NCBI GenBank assembly: GCA_036389715.1 | Contig: DASVWH010000077.1 | Location: forward strand, 1 to 15,484 | DNA length: 15,484 nucleotides | Source: DASVWH01 sp036389715 | Lineage (GTDB): Bacteria > Acidobacteriota > Blastocatellia > Pyrinomonadales > Pyrinomonadaceae | Reading direction: 5' to 3' | Shown: in pieces, positions 7,375-14,285 of the stretch | How positions within the stretch are numbered: the stretch's first letter is position 1 | Layout of the letters: every line of letters starts with the position of its first letter | Translations under genes and position numbers: made by a program | Notes under the pieces: generated by a model | Databases searched by the model: none | What the model saw: only the letters and a program-made list of their open reading frames with translations | Told to the model about the DNA's origin: nothing

Positions 7375-7446
7375 TGGGGCGTAGCCAAGTGGTAAGGCAC
7401 CGGTCTTTGGAACCGGCATTCGTAGGTTCGAATCCTCCCGCCCCAG
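7375..7446 (+). tRNA. tRNA-Gln (anticodon TTG)
   Basis: The 7-bp acceptor stem TGGGGCG (7375-7381) pairs with CGCCCCA (7439-7445), followed by discriminator G. The anticodon loop CTTTGGA, flanked by CCGGT/ACCGG, gives TTG, reading CAA (Gln). The T-loop is TTCGAAT. No CCA is encoded. The T stem has a U-C mismatch at the 50:64 position, otherwise the cloverleaf is regular. It lies between ispE and prs. Confidence 0.97.
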
Positions 7447-7502
7447 TTAATAATCCAGATGTCAGATGCTGGCGGCGCTGGGGCAGACAGGAAGCCTTCA
7501 GA

Positions 7503-7544
7503 CCGATATTCGATATCCGACATCCGATACCTGACTCCTGACTT
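7503..7544 (+). repeat. Six tandem heptamers ending at the prs start codon
   Basis: The run CCGATAT, TCGATAT, CCGACAT, CCGATAC, CTGACTC, CTGACTT is an exact 7-base period with consensus YYGANNN. The last unit ends at 7544 and the prs ATG is 7545. Two units in the opposite orientation (TCCAGAT, GTCAGAT at 7454-7467) follow the tRNA, so this spacer is another degraded inverted heptamer pair. No Shine-Dalgarno sequence is left for prs. Confidence 0.75.
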
Positions 7545-8510
7545 ATGAGCACAACCGGCGGCATCAAAGTTTTTTCCGGGAACGCGAATCGCACCCTGGC
7601 AGAAGAGATTTGCCATTATTTGAGCTGCGATCCGGGGCGCGCCATCACGCAACGATTCTCGGACGGCGAGTTTAACTTTCAGATAGACGAGAACGTCCGC
7701 GGCGGCGACATCTTCATCGTTCAGCCGACGTGCCCGCCGACCGACTCGAATTTGATGGAGCTGCTGGTGATGCTCGACGCCTTTCGTCGCTCATCGGCAG
7801 AGCGCGTGACGGCCGTTATCCCGTACTACGGCTACGCGCGTTCGGATAAGAAGGATCGGCCGCGGGTGCCGATTGCGGCCAAGCTGGTGGCCAACCTGAT
7901 TGCGACCGCGGGCGCTCAGCGCGTGCTGACGATGGACCTCCACGCGGCGCAGATTCAAGGATTCTTCGACATCCCCGTTGACCACCTTTATGCCGCGCCC
8001 GTGATGATCGGCTATTACCAGCAGAACCCGCTGCCGAACCTGACGGTGGTTGCGCCCGACACGGGCGGCGCGGAACGTGCGCGCGCTTACGCCAAACGGC
8101 TCAAATCGGCATCGGGCGAACCGGCCCAGCTGGCGCTCTGCGACAAGCGGCGCGAGAAGGCGAACGTGGCCGAAGTGATGAACGTGGTGGGCGACGTGCG
8201 CGGGCGCAGTTGTTTGATTGTTGACGATATGTGCGACACGGGCGGGTCGCTGACGAAGGTGGCGAAGGCCTTGAAGGAGAACGGGGCCGAGCGCATTCAT
8301 GCCTGCTTTACGCATCCCGTGCTCTCCGGCAGAGCCTGCGAGCAACTGGCCGCCTCCGACATCGAGCAGATGGCCGTGACCAACACGATTCCCTTGCATG
8401 CCAACACGTGCGAGCTGGATAACATCAAGGTTCTGAGCATCGCGCCGCTCCTGGCGAAAGCGATCAAGTCTATCCACGAGGAGACAAGCGTTTCCTCGCT
8501 CTTCGTCTGA
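7545..8510 (+). CDS. prs: Ribose-phosphate pyrophosphokinase (PRPP synthetase)
   Basis: Prs makes 5-phosphoribosyl 1-diphosphate from ribose 5-phosphate and ATP, the entry point to purine, pyrimidine, His, Trp and NAD synthesis. The 321-residue product is a normal-length class I enzyme with all key motifs: RFSDGE, the flexible loop YARSDKKDRPR (Lys103, Arg105), MDLHAAQIQGFF (Asp131, His133), VVAPDTGGAERARAYAKRL, the catalytic DKRR (Lys201) and the PRPP loop VDDMCDTGGSL (227-236). The ATG at 7545 fits the family start, which is unusual only in lacking a Shine-Dalgarno sequence, being preceded directly by heptamer repeats. It follows tRNA-Gln and precedes rplY. Confidence 0.98.
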   Translation: MSTTGGIKVFSGNANRTLAEEICHYLSCDPGRAITQRFSDGEFNFQIDENVRGGDIFIVQPTCPPTDSNLMELLVMLDAFRRSSAERVTAVIPYYGYARSDKKDRPRVPIAAKLVANLIATAGAQRVLTMDLHAAQIQGFFDIPVDHLYAAPVMIGYYQQNPLPNLTVVAPDTGGAERARAYAKRLKSASGEPAQLALCDKRREKANVAEVMNVVGDVRGRSCLIVDDMCDTGGSLTKVAKALKENGAERIHACFTHPVLSGRACEQLAASDIEQMAVTNTIPLHANTCELDNIKVLSIAPLLAKAIKSIHEETSVSSLFV

Positions 8511-8537
8511 AGGGCAAAAACTGATGGCAAGAAGTCA

Positions 8538-8583
8538 GGCGGCCAGCTTCCGGCTTGCGTTTCGGGACGGAAAGCTCGCCGCC
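8538..8583 (+). promoter_or_regulatory. Hairpin in the prs-rplY spacer
   Basis: GGCGGC (8538-8543) pairs with GCCGCC (8578-8583), AGCTT (8545-8549) with AAGCT (8572-8576), and CCG (8550-8552) with CGG (8568-8570). There is one C-C mismatch, one bulged A and a 15-base loop. It ends 24 bases before the rplY start and lacks a U run, so an rplY leader structure or processing site is likelier than a terminator. Confidence 0.5.
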
Positions 8584-8607
8584 GACGATTGAAAGAGAGT
8601 GGAAATT

Positions 8608-9267
8608 ATGGCAGAGAGAAAAGAGATCACCGTGCGTGCGAGCGTCCGGGGCGGCAGCGGTAAAAACGACGCGCGGCGCGCGCGGCGCGAAGGCTTTGTT
8701 CCGGTCACGGTCTACGGCGGGGAAGGCCAAGCCGTCTCGGCGCTGGCTCCCTTGAGAGAGCTGGCGGCGATACTGCGTTCGGAGGCCGGGCATAACGCCA
8801 TCTTCACCATTGATGTCGAGGGCGTCGGCCCGAGCGAAGTGATGTTTCACGACCGGCAGATTGACCCCGTCCGGGGCCGCCTGGTCCACGCCGATTTGAA
8901 GAGGCTCGTGCGCGGCCAGAAGATCGAAGTGACAGTGCCCCTGCACCTGACGGGCGAACCCATCGGCGTCCGCGAGCAGGACGGCTTCCTCGAACAGACG
9001 CTACGCGAGGCCAAAATTCGCTGCCAGCCGCGCAACATCCCCGATGCCATCAACGTGGATGTCTCGAACCTCGGAGTTCACGACGTGCTGCACGTTTCCG
9101 ACATCGCGACCGACGAGACCATAGAGATTCTCGAAGCGGCCGACGCAGTGGTCGCAACCGTCAGCATCGTCCGCGAAGAGCCGGTCGAAGCGCCCGCGGA
9201 AACAGAAGAGCCCGCCGAGCCGGAAGTCATCGGCAAGGGCAAGAAGGAAGACGAGGAAGGCGAATAG
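8608..9267 (+). CDS. rplY: Ribosomal protein bL25, long TL5/Ctc form
   Basis: This protein binds 5S rRNA in the large subunit. The 219-residue product has the N-terminal L25 domain (about 1-95: ITVRASVRG, ARRARREGFVPVTVYGG, FHDRQIDPVRGRLVHADLKR) and the second beta-rich TL5/Ctc domain (about 96-190: KIEVTVPLHLTGEP, VDVSNLGVHDVLHVSDI), so it is the long general-stress (CTC) form. An acidic Glu/Pro tail (about 191-219) ends it. The ATG at 8608 is preferred over a GTG at 8599, which would add three residues. The pth gene follows after a short spacer. This pairing of rplY and pth is common in bacteria. Confidence 0.96.
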   Translation: MAERKEITVRASVRGGSGKNDARRARREGFVPVTVYGGEGQAVSALAPLRELAAILRSEAGHNAIFTIDVEGVGPSEVMFHDRQIDPVRGRLVHADLKRLVRGQKIEVTVPLHLTGEPIGVREQDGFLEQTLREAKIRCQPRNIPDAINVDVSNLGVHDVLHVSDIATDETIEILEAADAVVATVSIVREEPVEAPAETEEPAEPEVIGKGKKEDEEGE

Positions 9268-9345
9268 CAGGCGCGGGCAGGATGGGGCGCGGCGGCCGCA
9301 GAGGCTTATTGACGCTGCCCCTCTTTGCCGCGTTCCGGTGTCCAG

Positions 9346-9918
9346 ATGGCTCGGCGTCCGCTCATCGTTGGTCTCGGCAATCCGGGCGCGCAGTATGAAT
9401 GGACGCGCCATAATCTGGGCTTCATGCTGGTTGACCTGCTGGCGCGCGAGACGGGCGCGCAGGTCAAGCGCCGGGACTGCCGCTCGCTGGTCGGGCGCGC
9501 CGAGCTTGAAGGCACGCAGGTCGAACTCGTCAAGCCGCAGACCTACATGAACCTGAGCGGTGAAGCCGTCTCCTGCCTGCTCGCCAAGCAGGATGCGGAG
9601 CGCCGGGCGCAAGATTTGATCGTCATCAGCGATGACCTGGCCCTGCCCTTCGGGACGATACGCCTGCGCCGTCGCGGTTCGGCGGGCGGGCACAACGGGC
9701 TCAAATCCATCATCGCGGCGCTCCGCACGGATGAGTTCACGCGCCTGCGAATCGGCATCATGCCGGAGCACCCGGTCGGCGACACCAAGAGTTTCGTCCT
9801 CGACGAGTTTCCGCGCAGCGAGCGCCTGGAACTCGAAAAAGTTTTAGAGCGGAGCGCGGAGGCGCTTCGAGCCGTCTTGAGAGACGGCGTTGACAAAGCG
9901 ATGGCGCAGTATAATTAG
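9346..9918 (+). CDS. pth: Peptidyl-tRNA hydrolase
   Basis: Pth releases peptides from tRNAs that drop off the ribosome, recycling tRNA. The 190-residue product has the full active site: VGLGNPG (Asn12), TRHNLGF (His22, catalytic), KPQTYMNLSG (Asn69), VISDDLALPFG (Asp96) and GGHNGLKS (Asn117). The family often has a His-Asp pair where this protein has Ser-Asp (residues 95-96), a mild variant. I chose the ATG at 9346. A TTG at 9325 would add seven residues before the conserved start. No strong Shine-Dalgarno sequence is visible. The stop is immediately followed by the heptamer inverted repeat at 9919. Confidence 0.97.
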   Translation: MARRPLIVGLGNPGAQYEWTRHNLGFMLVDLLARETGAQVKRRDCRSLVGRAELEGTQVELVKPQTYMNLSGEAVSCLLAKQDAERRAQDLIVISDDLALPFGTIRLRRRGSAGGHNGLKSIIAALRTDEFTRLRIGIMPEHPVGDTKSFVLDEFPRSERLELEKVLERSAEALRAVLRDGVDKAMAQYN

Positions 9919-9994
9919 TTTTCAGTTTTCAGTTTTCAGTTTTCAGTTAAAACCAGAAGCGCTTAACTCAAAACTGAAAACTGAAGACTGAAAA
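9919..9994 (+). repeat. Inverted heptamer array (TTTTCAG)4 / (CTGAAAA)4 after pth
   Basis: Four perfect copies of TTTTCAG (9919-9946) plus TT form a 30-base left arm that begins at the base after the pth stop. The right arm (9965-9994) is its reverse complement apart from one C-C mismatch (9969) and one G-U wobble (9986). The 16-base loop contains the palindrome AAGCGCTT. A T-rich stretch, CTCTTTTCC, follows, so it may terminate or stabilise the pth transcript, but its shape is that of a repeat element. Confidence 0.9.
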
Positions 9995-10037
9995 CTCTTT
10001 TCCTTCTTGCTTCATCTACTGAGGCTAGACATCCAAG

Positions 10038-10043
10038 AGGAGG
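10038..10043 (+). promoter_or_regulatory. Strong Shine-Dalgarno AGGAGG that fixes the TTG start of rpsF
   Basis: AGGAGG lies 7 bases before the TTG at 10051. The tempting ATG at 10044 directly abuts the site and is in a frame without S6 homology. Confidence 0.85.
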
Positions 10044-10050
10044 ATGAATT

Positions 10051-10491
10051 TTGGCAGCACAAAGAACCTACGAAGTGATGTTCATCGTGGACACGGCCAC
10101 GAGCGATGAGGACATCACCAACCTGAGCACGACCCTCCAGCAGGTCATCACGGATCAGGGCGGCACGGTCACCAGGACGGAGAACATGGGGCGTCGCCAG
10201 CTGGCCTACCCGATTGGCCGGAAGAACGAAGGCCACTACATGCTTTTCGAGGTGGACGGGACGGGCCACGAGATAGCCGAGCTTGAACGCCGGATGCGCG
10301 TCAACGACCAGGTTGTCCGCTACATCACCGTGCGCGTTGACGAAGATCGCCAGCGCGCCGAGAAATTCAGAGCGAAGCGTGCGCGCAAAGCCAGCAAGCG
10401 CCCCCAGAGCGGCAGCACCGGGAGCAGCAGCGCGCCCGGCCGCAGGGGCGCAGCCGTAGCAGCAGCGCCCGATGAGACTTACGAGTCATAG
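10051..10491 (+). CDS. rpsF: Ribosomal protein bS6
   Basis: S6 binds S18 and the central domain of 16S rRNA in the small subunit. The 146-residue product opens with the typical RTYEVMFIVD and has TENMGRRQLAYPI, EGHYMLFEVDG, and the C-terminal core VVRYITVRVDE. The globular part ends near residue 100. Residues 101-146 form a basic, then Ser/Gly/Ala-rich tail (KFRAKRARKASKRP), longer than in E. coli. The start is TTG, the only codon in the S6 frame with the right spacing to AGGAGG. It heads the S6-S18-L9 ribosomal cluster with dnaB downstream, a classical arrangement. There is no ssb gene between rpsF and rpsR, a place where many bacteria have one. Confidence 0.97.
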   Translation: MAAQRTYEVMFIVDTATSDEDITNLSTTLQQVITDQGGTVTRTENMGRRQLAYPIGRKNEGHYMLFEVDGTGHEIAELERRMRVNDQVVRYITVRVDEDRQRAEKFRAKRARKASKRPQSGSTGSSSAPGRRGAAVAAAPDETYES

Positions 10492-10580
10492 GCCGGTTCA
10501 GAGTCTCGGGAAGCCGGGCGTCAGACGAGAGAGCATCCTGACGCCGTCTCCCGATTTCGGACTCTGTCGGCTTGAGACTC
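10492..10580 (+). ncRNA. Candidate structured element between rpsF and rpsR
   Basis: A nested fold fills the spacer: GCCG 10492-10495 with CGGC 10568-10571, CAGAGTC 10499-10505 with GACTCTG 10560-10566, TCGGGA 10506-10511 with TCCCGA 10549-10554, and GCGTCAG 10518-10524 with CTGACGC 10538-10544. The left strand GAGTCTC (10501-10507) also matches GAGACTC at 10574-10580 perfectly, so two mutually exclusive folds are possible just before the rpsR ribosome binding site. A regulatory role, for example by S6 or S18, is inference. Confidence 0.5.
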
Positions 10581-10601
10581 TTTAATGAGAGGATTGAAGA
10601 T

Positions 10602-10916
10602 ATGGCGAACGGTTATGATGATCGCGGCTTTGACCGCGACGACGATGGCGGTGGCGATGGCGGGCGCGGCGGGCGCGGCGGCGGAGGCCGCGGCGGCGGG
10701 CGACGGATGCACCGCCGGAAGGTGTGCGGCTTCTGCCGCGACAAGATTGACCTGATTGATTACAAGGATGTCAAGATGTTGCAGAACTACATCCCGGAAC
10801 GCGGCAAGATTCTGCCGCGCCGCATCTCGGGCTCGTGCGCGACGCACCAGCGGATGCTGGCAGAGGCCATCAAGCGTGCGCGCAACATCGCACTGCTTCC
10901 CTACGCGACAGCCTAA
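10602..10916 (+). CDS. rpsR: Ribosomal protein bS18
   Basis: S18 pairs with S6 on the small subunit platform. The 104-residue product has a Gly/Asp/Arg-rich leader (about 1-35, many GG and RGG steps) before the S18 core: RRKVCGFCRDKIDLIDYKD, LQNYIPERGKILPRR and SGSCATHQRMLAEAIKRAR. The core keeps CxxC (Cys42, Cys45) and CxxH (Cys79, His82), a set that fits a zinc-binding form of S18. I chose ATG 10602, with AGAGG about 9 bases before it. A TTG at 10572 would add ten residues and overlap the structured spacer. rplI follows after 21 bases. Confidence 0.97.
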   Translation: MANGYDDRGFDRDDDGGGDGGRGGRGGGGRGGGRRMHRRKVCGFCRDKIDLIDYKDVKMLQNYIPERGKILPRRISGSCATHQRMLAEAIKRARNIALLPYATA

Positions 10917-10937
10917 ACCGAAGGAGGAACCGAGACA

Positions 10938-11495
10938 ATGGCTAACACAAACGTCCTCCTGCGCGAAGACATAGAGAACCTGGGCGCGCGCGGCGAGATC
11001 GTCAGGGTCAAAGCGGGCTACGCGCGCAACTACCTGTTGCCGCGCAAGCTGGCCGTCCAGGCCACGGCCAGCAACGTCAAGCAGATCGAGCAGGAGCGCG
11101 CCGCGCTCTTGCGCAAAGAGGCCAAGGAGAAGGGCAGCGCCGAGGCGCAGGCCGAACAGATGCGTTCTCTGCGCCTGGCCTTCACACGCAAGGTCGGCGA
11201 GCAGGGCGTGCTCTACGGCTCCGTGACCTCGATGGACATCGCAGAGGCGCTCAGGGAGCGCGGCTACGAGATTGATCGTCGCCGTATTACGCTGCGCGAT
11301 GCCATCAAGGAGACGGGCGATTTCACGGTCCCCGTCCGCCTGCACCGCGAAGTGACGGTCGAGCTGCCGGTCGTAGTCTCTGCCGAAGGCGGCGCTCAAA
11401 CGGACGCTTCGACGGCGGCAGCCGGTGTGCCGTCCGCCGACGCGACGCCGGAAGCGCAGCCGGAGGCCGGGGCCGAAGGCGGCGCGGCCAGCTAA
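10938..11495 (+). CDS. rplI: Ribosomal protein bL9
   Basis: L9 is a two-domain large-subunit protein that helps keep the reading frame. The 185-residue product has the N-terminal rRNA-binding domain with NVLLREDIENLG and the signature GYARNYLLPRKLA (27-39). A long connecting helix rich in Glu/Lys/Ala (about 45-80) follows, then the C-terminal domain (EQGVLYGSVTSMDIAEAL to REVTVELPVVV). Beyond about residue 150 there is an Ala/Glu/Pro-rich tail with no known fold, absent from E. coli L9. A textbook AAGGAGG (10921-10927) precedes the ATG by 10 bases. It is the last ribosomal gene before the spacer to dnaB. Confidence 0.97.
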   Translation: MANTNVLLREDIENLGARGEIVRVKAGYARNYLLPRKLAVQATASNVKQIEQERAALLRKEAKEKGSAEAQAEQMRSLRLAFTRKVGEQGVLYGSVTSMDIAEALRERGYEIDRRRITLRDAIKETGDFTVPVRLHREVTVELPVVVSAEGGAQTDASTAAAGVPSADATPEAQPEAGAEGGAAS

Positions 11496-11541
11496 AAAGG
11501 GGCGTTAAAACAGGCGCGTCGGCGGGTGCGATGAAGAGTCA

Positions 11542-11570
11542 TTGTCGCGCCGCGCGTCATGTAGTATATT
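11542..11570 (+). promoter_or_regulatory. Candidate promoter upstream of dnaB
   Basis: TTGTCG (11542-11547), a 17-base spacer and TATATT (11565-11570) form a plausible sigma70 promoter in the 203-base rplI-dnaB spacer. Transcription would begin near 11577, inside the left arm of the hairpin described next, which is an odd arrangement. Confidence 0.5.
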
Positions 11571-11573
11571 GCG

Positions 11574-11638
11574 CTGCAAGCGCGCGTGGTGCTCACGTCA
11601 TGGCACTCTCAGGAGCAAACGCCGCTTGCAGCCTTTTT
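11574..11638 (+). terminator. Hairpin with T-rich tail between rplI and dnaB
   Basis: CTGCAAGCG (11574-11582) pairs with CGCTTGCAG (11623-11631), then GCGT (11584-11587) with ACGC (11619-11622) after a one-base bulge, and an inner TGCTC/GAGCA helix (11590-11594 with 11613-11617). CCTTTTTCTGTCTTTT follows. This is a likely terminator or attenuator for the rpsF-rpsR-rplI transcript. Confidence 0.7.
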
Positions 11639-11698
11639 CTGTCTTTTCCACAGGTCAATCTTCAACTTTAAGTTTTAGTTCCGAGAGCAATTCTCCCG

Positions 11699-13060
11699 AT
11701 GGCAAACTTCGTTGCTGACGCGGCACGCGATCAACTTCTCGAACGGCCTCTACCCAATAGCTCTGAGGCCGAGCGCGCCATCCTCGGCGCTGTCGTCCTC
11801 GATAATGCGCTCATCAGCCAGGCCATCGAGCTTTTGAAGCCGGAGGATTTCTACGTCCCCTCGCATCGCCGCATCTTCCTTTCGATGATCGCGCTCTTTG
11901 AGCGCGGCTCGGAGATTAACCCGATCCTGATTAGCGAAGAGCTGCGGCGCGAAGGCGAAGTCGAGGCCGTCGGCGGCCTGACCTTCATCACCAACCTGAC
12001 CTACGGGCTCCCGCACTTCGCCAACATCACGCACTACGCCAAGATCGTCCGCGATAAATCGCTCATGCGCCAGCTCATCAAGGCAGCCAACAAGATTACG
12101 AGCGAGGCCCTCGAAGAGGAAGACGAGGCGGAGATTATTCTCGATCACGCCGAGCAGATGATCTTCGCGCTCGCCGACGAGAGGACGCGGCAGGGCTTCG
12201 CACACGTCAAGCCGATTGCCGATGCGCTGCTTGAGCACGTGCAGGAGATGGCCGGGCGCTCCGCGATGCTCACCGGACTGACGACCGGTTTTAACGAACT
12301 GGACACGATGACTTCCGGCTTGCAGCCTTCGGACCTGATCGTCGTCGCCGCCCGCCCGTCAATGGGGAAAACGAGCCTCTGTTTGACGCTGGCCCAGAAC
12401 GCGGCGATTCAGGCGCAGGCGGTCGTCGGCGTCTTCTCGCTCGAAATGTCCAAGGAGTCGCTGGTGATGCGCATGCTCTCATCGGAGGGGCGCGTCGACG
12501 CTCACCGCTTCCGCAGCGGATTTCTCTCGCGCGAAGAATGGGCGCGTCTGGCCAGCGCGCTCGGGACGCTGGCCGAGACGAAAATCTTTATTGACGATAC
12601 GCCGGGCATCTCCGTGCTGGAGATGAGGGCCAAGGCCAGGCGGCTCGCGGCCGAGCAGAAGAGGCTCGATCTGATTATCGTAGACTACCTGCAACTGATG
12701 TCCGGGTCGTCGCGCCGCACGGAGTCGCGCCAGCAGGAGGTCTCGCAAATCTCGCGCGAACTGAAGGGGCTGGCCAAAGAATTGAACGTGCCTTTAATCG
12801 CGCTCTCGCAGTTGTCGCGCGCGCCCGAAGCCCGCACGGACCACCGCCCGCAGCTCGCAGACCTGCGCGAATCGGGCGCTATCGAGCAGGACGCGGATGT
12901 CGTCGCCTTCATCTACCGCGAGGAGCAGTACAATCGCACGGAAGAGAACGCGGGCATCGCCGAACTAATCCTCGCCAAGCAGCGCAACGGCCCGACCGGA
13001 ACGGTCAAGCTGGCGTTTCTCAAGGAGTTCACGCGCTTTGAAAACATGTGGCGTGAGTAA
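11699..13060 (+). CDS. dnaB: Replicative DNA helicase DnaB
   Basis: DnaB is the hexameric 5'-3' helicase at the replication fork. The 453-residue product has the N-terminal domain (about 16-120: SSEAERAILGAVVLDN, FYVPSHRRIF, GGLTFITNL), the linker, and the RecA-like ATPase domain (about 185-453). Walker A is ARPSMGKTS (Lys224), Walker B is LIIVDYLQLM (Asp329), followed by ALSQLSR, LADLRESGAIEQDADVV and the C-terminal LAKQRNGPTGTV. The length is normal and no intein interrupts the P-loop. The spacing from rplI (203 bases with promoter and hairpin) suggests partly independent expression. No strong Shine-Dalgarno sequence is present, only GAGAG 11 bases before the ATG. It ends 50 bases before a convergent gene, with no clear terminator between. 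Confidence 0.98.
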   Translation: MANFVADAARDQLLERPLPNSSEAERAILGAVVLDNALISQAIELLKPEDFYVPSHRRIFLSMIALFERGSEINPILISEELRREGEVEAVGGLTFITNLTYGLPHFANITHYAKIVRDKSLMRQLIKAANKITSEALEEEDEAEIILDHAEQMIFALADERTRQGFAHVKPIADALLEHVQEMAGRSAMLTGLTTGFNELDTMTSGLQPSDLIVVAARPSMGKTSLCLTLAQNAAIQAQAVVGVFSLEMSKESLVMRMLSSEGRVDAHRFRSGFLSREEWARLASALGTLAETKIFIDDTPGISVLEMRAKARRLAAEQKRLDLIIVDYLQLMSGSSRRTESRQQEVSQISRELKGLAKELNVPLIALSQLSRAPEARTDHRPQLADLRESGAIEQDADVVAFIYREEQYNRTEENAGIAELILAKQRNGPTGTVKLAFLKEFTRFENMWRE

Positions 13061-13110
13061 GGCGCTGGAGCGTTTGCGTGAGCGTGCGGCGCGACATCCG
13101 CATGAGAGGC

Positions 13111-14211
13111 TCAATTGCCCCAGTTGAGGCTCATGTCCGGGTTGGGGCACTTCGGTAGAGGGACGCAGACGAAGCCGATGATAAGCATGCTGGAAGGGTC
13201 GCTGGCGCCCGCCAGATCGTTTGCGGGCAGTTGAGCCGAGGTCACGGCGTTAGTCATGCCTGCGGCTGACGCATGCAGCGTGAAGGGGTTTGAAACAGCC
13301 GGTTGCGGGCCACCCTGTGATGGCTGCCCCGAAACGACCTCGATGTTGCGCGCGATGACCAGCGCGCTGGCGTATAAAGGCATCAGTCCCCGCGGCGGAC
13401 TCCCGCCGTCCGAAAGCTCACCCATCCCCATAGACGGATTGAACCTCCAACCCGTGCTGGAAAATATCCAGGTGCTCCACCATGCACGCTGAAGCGGGAT
13501 CGTCATCATTTCACCGCTGACCTGCCCGGCCTGCGCGAGCGGGGCCCAGGGCGTGTCCTGGCCCGGAGTGATGACGAAGGATTGCCAACTGCTGTCGTAT
13601 TGCGGCTGGTAGAAGTCCGCGGGAAATAAGGGGGTGGGATAAAAGGCGGCCCCATGCGTATCCGTCATGGTGTCGGTCATGAGCTGCGCCTCAAGTTGGA
13701 GAAACAGGGCCGCGAGCCCCGTCATTGCGCCGCCGGGCGATTGCGGGGCCGGAGGTAACACCGGAGCGGGGTCAACGGGAGCCGGAACGCCGCCACCGAA
13801 ACGGAAACCATCGCGTTCCAGTTGGAGAAAGGCCGCCTGGTTATGTGCCGCCAGGAGCTCGGCCGCGCGCTCCTTTAAAGCCAGACTCGGCTCTGCTATC
13901 TGAATGGTATCCCCTGTTCCGACCACCGTGACGGCCGTATTCGAGAATTGCGCAGGGGGCGGAGCAGGGGCCTGTGCCGCCTGCGCAAACTGGGCGGCAG
14001 TCAGCACCAGGTTATAGATGTCCCAGGTCGTCGTGCCGGTCGGAACCCAGACCTGACCCGGCGAAGGAATAGCATTAACCATCTGAGAGAAGCTGGACAG
14101 GGCGTTGAGCTGCGCCTGTGTCACGACGTTGCCGAAATCGAGGTCGGACGGGGCGATGGGGATGCCGTTGCTGTAAAGTAAGACGGGGTCGCCAGGGACA
14201 GTGATGGACAT
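13111..14211 (-). CDS. Unrecognised protein, paralogue of its upstream neighbour
   Basis: I do not recognise this family. The 366-residue product has no signal peptide or membrane segment. It starts MSITVPGDPVLLYSNG and has a Pro/Ala-rich linker (about 78-86 and again 142-160). The second half contains TDTHGAAFYPT...SSW (about 190-215), a conserved core (about 236-290: PLQRAW, GWRFNPS, SDGGSPPRGLMPLY) and a tail IIGFVCVPLPKCPNPDMSLNW. The core aligns with the upstream gene at 28 of 54 positions by hand, so the two are tandem paralogues. ATG 14211 has GGAG 9 bases upstream. A longer open frame to 14721 is only a read-through of the neighbour in another frame. It is convergent with dnaB and separated from its paralogue by 155 bases holding two hairpins. 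A substrate or partner cannot be inferred. Confidence 0.8.
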   Translation of the reverse strand: MSITVPGDPVLLYSNGIPIAPSDLDFGNVVTQAQLNALSSFSQMVNAIPSPGQVWVPTGTTTWDIYNLVLTAAQFAQAAQAPAPPPAQFSNTAVTVVGTGDTIQIAEPSLALKERAAELLAAHNQAAFLQLERDGFRFGGGVPAPVDPAPVLPPAPQSPGGAMTGLAALFLQLEAQLMTDTMTDTHGAAFYPTPLFPADFYQPQYDSSWQSFVITPGQDTPWAPLAQAGQVSGEMMTIPLQRAWWSTWIFSSTGWRFNPSMGMGELSDGGSPPRGLMPLYASALVIARNIEVVSGQPSQGGPQPAVSNPFTLHASAAGMTNAVTSAQLPANDLAGASDPSSMLIIGFVCVPLPKCPNPDMSLNWGN

Positions 14212-14285
14212 TGGGAAATTCTCCAGAGGCTTGGTAGACGCGGGACGGGCGGGCTCTTCATCAGCATCAGTCTTCGACAAGAAGG

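Noticed and set aside
9919..9994. Short repeats as a CRISPR array
   Set aside because: Units are 7 bases with no spacers and the two halves are inverted; no cas genes are nearby.
10044..10050. ATG at 10044 as the start of rpsF
   Set aside because: It directly abuts the Shine-Dalgarno sequence and is out of frame with S6; TTG 10051 is properly spaced.
13061..13110. Bidirectional terminator between dnaB and the convergent gene
   Set aside because: Only a 5-bp TGCGG/CCGCA stem (13085-13089 with 13098-13102) is present, without a T run on either side.
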